From contig JAJAGP010000217.1 of NCBI GenBank assembly GCA_025084515.1, forward strand, positions 62,001-126,000: a DNA stretch of 64,000 bases. The letters run 5' to 3'. Made by a program: the position numbers and the translations under genes. The DNA is from Ancistrus triradiatus (taxonomy: Eukaryota > Chordata > Actinopteri > Siluriformes > Loricariidae). This document shows, one piece after another, positions 57,566-64,000 of this stretch. Position 1 is the stretch's first letter; every line of letters begins with the position of its first letter. The notes beneath the pieces are model-generated. The model was not told the origin of the DNA, did no database searches, and was given only the letters and a program-made list of their open reading frames with translations.

Positions 57566-58925
57566 ACTGGTGGGGTTGGTTTAATTTCGGGTGTTGCACT
57601 GGATTGCGTTGGGTAGGAGATGTGAGCGTATCTCTAAAGGTCGATCACAAACATTATTCCCGCACAAGCTAATTGGTAGTGCTTGATTAATTCTTCTGAA
57701 TTGTCATTCAGTGCTTGGAGAAAGCTTCTTCTGCCTGAACTTCTTAAGCCTCAAAGTCCTCCTCACTACTCCAAACAGTTTTTCACCTTATGAGCTCTTT
57801 TACGGGTTAAGATGCTTTATGATACTTTTATCTTTACTAGGATCTACTCCTAACTTTAAGAGGGAAACGCCCACAATACTAAGATTTTTCATAGAATTTT
57901 GACAGCAACTAACACCAACTCTTAGCACTAAGAATCTGGATGAATATGGCCACTAATTGTATGCTTTTTAGCTGCTGGTAATCGTACACCATTGAAAGAA
58001 GGCTGATCCTCCTTTGTGCTTCAAAATCGCATGCTTTTGTGCTGTATTGTGACATTTGCACACCACAAAGTGTGTGGCCATTTTGACACTAGTTAGTTGT
58101 TTTTTGAGACTAAACAAAGATCAGCCAGTCGTACAGCAAAACAATGTTCTGAGTAATGGGAAAAAAATTAACAACTTGTATCAAAAAACTTAAAAACGTG
58201 AATCAAATTTCAAAACTGCATCGTGTTTTAAACGAGACCAAACATGAATCTTGGGAGACCAATGTCTGAGCTCGAGACAAGTCTGAGTGCAAATACTATT
58301 ACTAACTCTGAGAATAGGGGCTTCTTCAGACTTGGTAAAAGGTTGCTGTGCTCCACTAAAATCACACTAAAATTGTGGTAAAAAGTCAATTTTATCCTAG
58401 ATCACTGAGCAGAACTAAAGGACATGCCATGCATCTTCACCACTGTCCCATAATTCCTCAGCATCTTTTCCAAAAGCTTAAGAGGCTAATGCCTTCAGTC
58501 AGAGACAGCTTTTGCATGGATTAATGGACATCCATAAATATTTAAAAGAAAGTCAACCACCCTGCAGGCAAGGTAATGATGCTATATGTTTTGGCTAGCT
58601 GCTTATAACCGTATAACCTTCCAAAAGTACATATTAGACCAATAAAGCAAAGGCATCAGTTCCGTAAGTTAAATTAATGCATTTGACAAAAAACATTCTT
58701 TAGGATTTAAGTTGTTCTTTACTTCTCATCCATGGCAGGGTAGCACCCACTTTAGTGTTAAATCACCTATCAGACGTGCTGCTGTGATTGATTGGCAAGC
58801 AGGGGGTACAGCTGTGCCCCCCTAAATTCTGTGTATGCCACAGTACGACAGGTAGTATAGAAACGCCCCTGGTCTGAGAATCGAGTAACACAGCTGTAGA
58901 ACTGAGGCATTCTGGATGCAAACTT
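57566..58925. other. Non-coding sequence, nothing recognised
   Basis: No ORF or repeat that I can support. Confidence 0.4.
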
Positions 58926-58929
58926 GCAG

Positions 58930-59425
58930 AAATCAATGAATAAAGTATTAAAGCGACTGAAGTGGATATCTGAGCAGGATAATGTTCCAGATAATACTAT
59001 TTTTACAAGGATGTTTTGCAAAAAAGAGGTTGGAAAATTGGGAGACAAAATTCGAGAGGGAAGACTGAGATGGTTTGGTCATGTGCAGAGGAGGGATAGT
59101 GGATATATTGGTAGGAGGATGTTGGCGATGGAGCTGCCAGGCAAGAGACGGAGAGGAAGACCAAAGAGGAGTTATTTGGTTGTGGTAAATGAAGATATGC
59201 AGGGAGTTGGGGTGACAATAGAGGACGTGGAGGACAGGGTGAGGTGGAAACGTTTAACTTGCTGTGGTGACCCCTGATAAAGGGAGAAGCCAGAAGAAGA
59301 AGAAGAAGAAGTTTTGCAAAAAAGAAAAGTCTCAGAATAGTCTTCCCAGAGCTCTGTCCTCCACTCCTGGGCAAATAAAATGGGCCAATCCTAAAACTGC
59401 AAAATCAATTGTTGTTCCACTTAAG
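58930..59425 (+). other. Exon-like open frame interrupted by a LINE, weak
   Basis: After 'caaacttgcag' a frame runs open (KSMNKVLKRLKWISEQDN..) to 59027, is interrupted by the LINE 59028-59325 (insert plus one target copy), and then continues in the same frame (EKSQNSLPRALSSTPGQIKW.., ending VVPLK) to a donor-like AAG|GTAATT at 59426. With the insert removed it is 198 bp, exactly 66 codons, phase 0 at both sides. There is no good pyrimidine tract before the acceptor. It may be chance, a dead exon or an old retro-pseudogene. Not recognised. Confidence 0.3.
59028..59310 (+). mobile_element. 5'-truncated LINE copy with perfect 15-bp target duplication
   Basis: 283 bp equal to the last part of 44935-45847 at about 96% identity by eye, ending in (GAA)n. 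The duplicated target 'gttttgcaaaaaaga' lies at 59013-59027 and 59311-59325 without mismatch. The LINE frame reads GDKIREGRLRWFGHVQRRD to ..RLTCCGDP and stop at 59277, the C-terminus of the LINE protein. Confidence 0.95.
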
Positions 59426-59429
59426 GTAA

Positions 59430-60420
59430 TTGCTTCAAACAGTTGATGAGGACTTGGTGTTTCCCTGTTAGTTTGTGTTTAATATAAGACCAAATATTAT
59501 TTATAGTGTTCGAATATGGAGGGCCGAGCAGGACTGTGGCAGGTCACCAACTAACAGCTAAGAAAAATTTTGAAAGGTTTTGAACACCCAGCCATGTTTT
59601 ACTTGGAGTTCTATATCACACATTTCAATCTTTTCTTGATTTGATCTTATGTGCACAAGGCATCTAGGTAAGTGAATTTCCCTGTTTCCAACATTTTCCC
59701 CAACAGTTCACTGAAGCAGTGACAAGGAAATAGTGGCACAGGTCTCAGGAGTGCATTTTCATTTTTGCTAATTTTATGGCCAACAATTTGTTGTTTGGAC
59801 CATCAAAGCTTAATATTTAGCAAGATTTCGGTTGGGTCCATTTTTTCCCCCCCATGAGCAGATAGTCAGTGTTGTGGTGTGGATGAACTGCAAGCTTTGA
59901 GCTTTCACCACAACTGAACTTTCACCACAACTGTTACGGTTGACATTGTCAAGACGCTCTGTGAAACAAAGGATGACAAACTAAATAATAAAACTCTGTA
60001 ACTGTGCTCTTTAATGAAGCCACTAAAAAGTACCTCACTACTTTTTTTGACTAATTTGGACAGCATATCTGGTTTTCTTTCTTTGGCAGTCATTTTCGAG
60101 TGATGTTTTTGCATGGAAAGAGTAATTGTAGAACATATTTTGTTAAATAAATATATAATCATACTTTTGTAATTGTGACATGTGTCTAAATACTATTAAT
60201 GTGGATTATTAACAAGTATTGCTGTTTGACATAAGCCTTTGAGCTTAAGCCGTGCAACATTCTATACTTTTGGTCTAAGCGTGCTTATTCAGCTCTTGCT
60301 TCCCAAGTTTTAACTTGGTTTTTCCTTGTTTGTGAGCCTGTGGTTTAAAAAAACCCACATTGCCTATGACAGAGACAGGATTTTCTTCTTTTCTCCTGCT
60401 CAAGCCTCACCCCTCTCCAA
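59430..60420. other. Non-coding sequence, nothing recognised
   Basis: No supported feature. Confidence 0.4.
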
Positions 60421-60480
60421 TCAGATAAGCTTTCATATCTCTGGATGCACACAGCAGATCAGATAACCAAATATATACGC
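60421..60480 (+). promoter_or_regulatory. Candidate promoter with TATA-like box and GATA motifs
   Basis: 'atatata' at 60471-60477 lies about 25-30 bp before a plausible transcription start. Two AGATAA motifs (about 60423 and 60461) fit GATA-factor sites. It stands directly upstream of the candidate first exon ending at 60640. Based on sequence pattern only. Confidence 0.35.
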
Positions 60481-60562
60481 TCTCACATACTTGCAAACCC
60501 TCACTGAGACTCTAACGGACTGGATATACACCGACTTGGAGGACTTGGGCCAGGTTGCACAT

Positions 60563-60640
60563 ATGCATATATACAATATGACATGCAATCTGCAGAGCTC
60601 AGGGGGAGCAGACGATCATGTGTGTGTCTGTCTGTCACAG
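60563..60640 (+). CDS. Candidate alternative first coding exon of an unidentified gene
   Basis: From ATG 60563 (second in-frame ATG at 60578) a 26-codon frame, MHIYNMTCNLQSSGGADD then HVCVCLSQ, ends at the donor CAG|GTAAGC (60641) in phase 0. The 5' leader would begin near 60500 below the TATA-like box. The phase-0 end equals that of the exon 18352-18428, so both could splice to the same downstream exon. The frame is short and the gene unknown. Confidence 0.33.
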
Positions 60641-60642
60641 GT

Positions 60643-61965
60643 AAGCGTCTGGAAGAGAGGCCTCTCTCGTTGGTTGTCCTTTTTATTTTAACGCTCTCTC
60701 ACATTTTGCAAGAGAAACGGGTTATGCACAGATCAGTGTTTGAGTTAAACATGCAACATATACTGTGGATATAACATATTTTGTTTGCAGAAACTTCATA
60801 CGCTTCATTTTCTTTCCTTGAAACTTCATACTACATAGCTGCTATTTAAATTGTTTCTCATATTTGTTTAAGATTTGTTCAATTTGTTTAATCGGCAAGA
60901 TTTTCAAACTTCAAATTTGGATGCATAAAATGCTTTTTATTGGATATTCAAGCTTTTTTTTTAGAATTTGTACACACACAAAAATGCATTTTAAAAACAA
61001 CACATTTTAGAATAGCGTTTACCATTGCAGTATAAAAAACTAAAAGCATTTTTTAGTGTAGGGAAAAAAGTTATTTTATGTAATTATCTATGTAATTATT
61101 TATGTCATCATCTCTTAATTGAGTCATGCTGCACATTTGTAGTTTCCAGTAGTGTCGCGGTACTACCATAGAGTAAAATGTAAAAAAAAAAAAAGAATTG
61201 CAGTGCTATATGTAGTCTAAGAGAGGTGCTACAGATCAACTGAAATGTAGCCGCAGGCTGAGTTCGCACCTAGGCTGCACTTGGACGCGTCTGACTTCTG
61301 CTGAAATCTGTGGATATGATGTGTAAAGAGTTGGAAAACAGACAAGGTAGTCCATCAGAAGCTTCTGGCAAATTTCTCAGGAATGACATGGATTACGGTG
61401 TGTAAGCAGAGCAGTTCGAACATGTTCGATGGTTCAGGGCAGGCGAGCAGGTCTGGGCTGGAGTTGGATTTGTAACAGACTTGACACGGCCGTAGGTTTA
61501 TTATTTATTATCACGACATCAGCTTTCTTTCAGGTTGCTCTCGAAAAAGAAACATTTCCTTTGTTTCTAACGTTTTACTGACTATGGGCTAGACTTCACA
61601 TTAATAAACAAAATGAATGGCTTTGAGAGAGCTTTAGTTTTGGGGTTTATGCTTTTTTTTCTCCTTCATCTGTTCACATCTATTCATTTCTGAAACTTCC
61701 CAACGTTTCCAGTGCTAATCTTTACTTTTTGTAAATTTGTGTATAAAATTGACTGTGCTTAAAATTCATCAGAAAACTTGACAGTGCTTGCCATAAGAAG
61801 AAATTAAAAAGGATTTTCTCAAATCTACAAATCAGGCTTATTGAGGACTAACTTGAAATAGTGTTCCTATAGTTTCTCTTTCTGGCTTGGTACGCTACTT
61901 CTCACTTTCTCTCCACGTTCCCTGTTTTTTTGACGTCTCTCTCCCGCCCTCGGTTCCTCACAGCT
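60643..61965. other. Putative intronic sequence, nothing recognised
   Basis: AT-rich, without exon or repeat signal that I can support. Confidence 0.35.
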
Positions 61966-62088
61966 CTATTCCTCCCCTTGAGCTATGGATAGCCAGTCAC
62001 AGTGGGCTGTAGGAGCTTGAGTAAGTGAGCTGAGCTCTGCGTGTGCTTGGTTGCTTTTGCTTTTGAGACGGAATAAGAGCAGCTGCTG
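61966..62088 (+). other. Candidate non-coding 5' exon
   Basis: Pyrimidine-rich 'ctctctcccgccctcggttcctcacag' ends at about 61963. GC-richer sequence follows to a strong donor CTG|GTGAGT at 62089. An 11-codon reading from ATG 61985 stops at 62018-62020, so if exonic it is leader. It could instead be a first exon with its own start. Confidence 0.25.
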
Positions 62089-63310
62089 GTGAGTCTTTCT
62101 AATTATTAACTTTTTTGTTTTCCTTTGCTCTGTGGCTTATGTTCTCAGTTGTGCTTCCACGTGGATCTGACTTGCTTGGGAAATGTTCTTAACTGGTGTG
62201 ACTGAAAATGGGACGGTGGTCACAGGTGGATGTGACTGTCATTCTAAATCTTGGCACGTTATGCTATTTAATTGTAGTTTGCTACTCTGGGGTAGATGTA
62301 TGAGCTTTGAAAACATTAATCCGTCATTATTTGCTCTTTATGACTATTTATGATCTGCACTGACAGTGTCTTTGAATTGGCCTTTGTTAAATAAGAGGCG
62401 TTCACAAATTTGAGAGAGTCCTCTCCAACTTCATTTCACACTAAAACAGCATTTAGACATGCATATCACATGTTCTTTTGTGTCTTTGGACCATTTTCGT
62501 AGAACAGGTAGCACATGCCTATCTGTAACAGCCTGCCTGTCAGTTTTTCCCAATGGACGTTCTGGGGAAGTCTTCAGCAAGTCGAAACATACACCGGTTT
62601 GCTACAGGAAATGGAGTCAATTACCCTTCTCTGTTATAGAGGATGATGCAGTTAGGCAGTGAGTGTGCTGTCTGAGTGGGCTATTCTTTCACAAGTTTCC
62701 ATGATGGCATGTCAAATCCATAACAAACGCAGTTGATTAGCACTACATCTTATCTGACCAGTACCTTAGCTTGCTGTAGAGCTGTGTTGTTACACTGCGT
62801 GAATATCAATCTTCAGCATGTAATATCAAGACACAAGTAATAGCAAAGGCATAGTTTCTGATCATTCTGTCGTACCTACAATGGTTAATTTCTAGAGATG
62901 CTAAAGTCTAGACAAATATTGGATTTCGATAGACACTACAACTATTGGAACTGGCGAAGCAATTCCTGGTGTCCACTGTTTACCTTACACCAGACCTGTT
63001 GATCTTTTCCCAGAATGTGATAAAACTGTTTATTACGCATGAGGAAACCACTCATCACAAATCACTTTATTTTTAAAAGGTGATTAAACTGAGGAAGACT
63101 CGTGCTGTTTACTTTCGTCCGGATTCACAAAAGTGTGTATCGTAGTGTTCTAGAGCAGATGTGAGCCAGATTTAACTGTTGTGCTAAACCAGAAGCCTCT
63201 TTTGTAGAGTGTAGCATGTAATTGTGGGAAGTCCCTGCGAGATCCTTGGCTCATAAGCTGGAGTAAGCAGACGCTCATTCAAGACTGCATTTTTTTTTGC
63301 ATTATTCCAG
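62089..63310. other. Putative intronic sequence, nothing recognised
   Basis: No supported feature; the 67-codon ORF at 62459-62662 has no splice support. Confidence 0.35.
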
Positions 63311-63388
63311 TCTCTGTTTTCGTTTTGGGGTGCCACGTAGAGCAACAAAAAGCCATTTATCTTGTTCCGCTATTAGAAAGTCACCGAG
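63311..63388 (+). other. Candidate small exon
   Basis: Acceptor after a T-rich tract ('tttgcattattccag', ends 63310) and donor GAG|GTAAGT at 63389 bound 78 bp. Two of three frames are open, so the reading frame is undecided. Possibly a 5'-leader exon. Confidence 0.25.
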
Positions 63389-63457
63389 GTAAGTTATTTT
63401 ATTGTTATTATTGGTAAGTTATTGGTGTAAATTATGATCACAGGTATGAAAACCTGT

Positions 63458-63540
63458 GGGACTGTGGTAGCCTAGCGGTTAAGGTACTGGACTATGGACC
63501 ACAAGGTCCAGGGTTCAAATCCCACCTGTGCCAAGCTGGA
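63458..63540 (+). mobile_element. SINE family 1, head only
   Basis: A box 'tagcctagcggttaag' and B box 'gggttcaaatccc', cut after 'ccacctgtgccaagctgg'. The body and tail are missing. Confidence 0.8.
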
Positions 63541-63594
63541 CTACCACTACTTACTATCAAGTATCACTGAAAATTTTTTAATAATGAATAAAAA

Positions 63595-63990
63595 ACATTA
63601 TTGATGTGCGATATTGGAAAAAGTGGAAAAATCTCTATTTATCTGGGATTTTGTCGATGATAATAATAATCAGACGATAATTTACCAGTCTGTATCTTGG
63701 GTCTCAAGTATTCAAACTCTCACAACCGCCTGAATTAGCACTGCGTCTTTCATGATGTAATTGGTGACAGCATTTGTCATGTCTTGCATCTGTTTCTTTT
63801 CTTGTCATAAGGTATTTTTTTGCAGAATAAGGTTTGCTGAGTGTGCTTTTTGTTGGTACCTTGGCTGGTTTAAGCCTGATGTGGCCAGCTGACTACCGAA
63901 GTTTGTCATAATCTTCATATTCTGCATGTTGGTTAGTTTGCAGATAGTGAAATAAGTTGGGTAGAACTGTCTTTAAGGGCAAATTATTTC
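63595..63990 (+). repeat. Dispersed repeat T, copy 2
   Basis: Co-linear partner of 54840-55245, more than 8 kb away, at moderate identity. Confidence 0.65.
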
Positions 63991-64000
63991 CGACTGTTTT

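Overview
The window looks like teleost fish nuclear DNA. The evidence is many Tc1-type transposons of families widespread in fish, tRNA-derived SINEs of two fish-typical families, BED-finger hAT elements, long (CA)n and (TA)n tracts, and AT-rich non-coding sequence with GT-AG splice-like signals. The species cannot be fixed from this. An ostariophysan such as a catfish would fit the repeat mix, but that is inference.

There is no complete host gene. The best host signals are two short plus-strand candidate coding exons about 15 kb apart, 3031-3148 (ATG, then 39 codons plus one base, then a GTAAGG donor) and 18352-18428 (acceptor, 77 bp, GTAAGA donor). Their phases fit: the final G of the first plus the first AT of the second make an Asp codon. 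Near the right edge, 60471-60640 has a TATA-like box, a short ATG-started ORF and a GTAAGC donor in phase 0, like an alternative promoter and first exon. Weaker exon-like pieces are at 46775-46975, 58930-59425, 61966-62088 and 63311-63388. If these belong together, the window is the 5' intronic part of a large plus-strand gene whose body lies beyond 64000. I could not name the gene.

The rest is a layered transposon graveyard. One minus-strand Tc1 family, called here Tc1-alpha, appears five times plus a fragment: 6956-8514, 20573-21057 (internally deleted), 28282-30042 (with a 235-base G run), 40954-42541 and 47408-48945, with the fragment at 35836-36002. Other Tc1/mariner-type elements lie at about 11081-12409, 15616-17208, 26768-28233, 31217-31800, 34780-35835, 43861-44870, 51080-51680 and 51790-52278. 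No transposase is intact. hAT-type elements lie at 25073-25848 (holding a second hAT at 25353-25693), 22691-23384, 36120-37235 and 51688-53842 (holding a third, 52286-53329, with a perfect 8-bp target duplication). Two pogo/Tigger-like elements (3964-4631, 56991-57563), a foldback element (42780-43575), a palindromic element family ('Q') and two LINE insertions with perfect target duplications (44935-45847, 59028-59310) complete the picture.

Non-transposon structure includes a 335-bp direct duplication (2686-3022 and 4914-5248) that ends just before the first candidate exon, an old 1-2 kb segmental duplication (32360-34440 and 37330-38330), and a diverged tandem duplication at 6116-6590. Because many elements interrupt older ones, the order of insertion can be read for much of the window.
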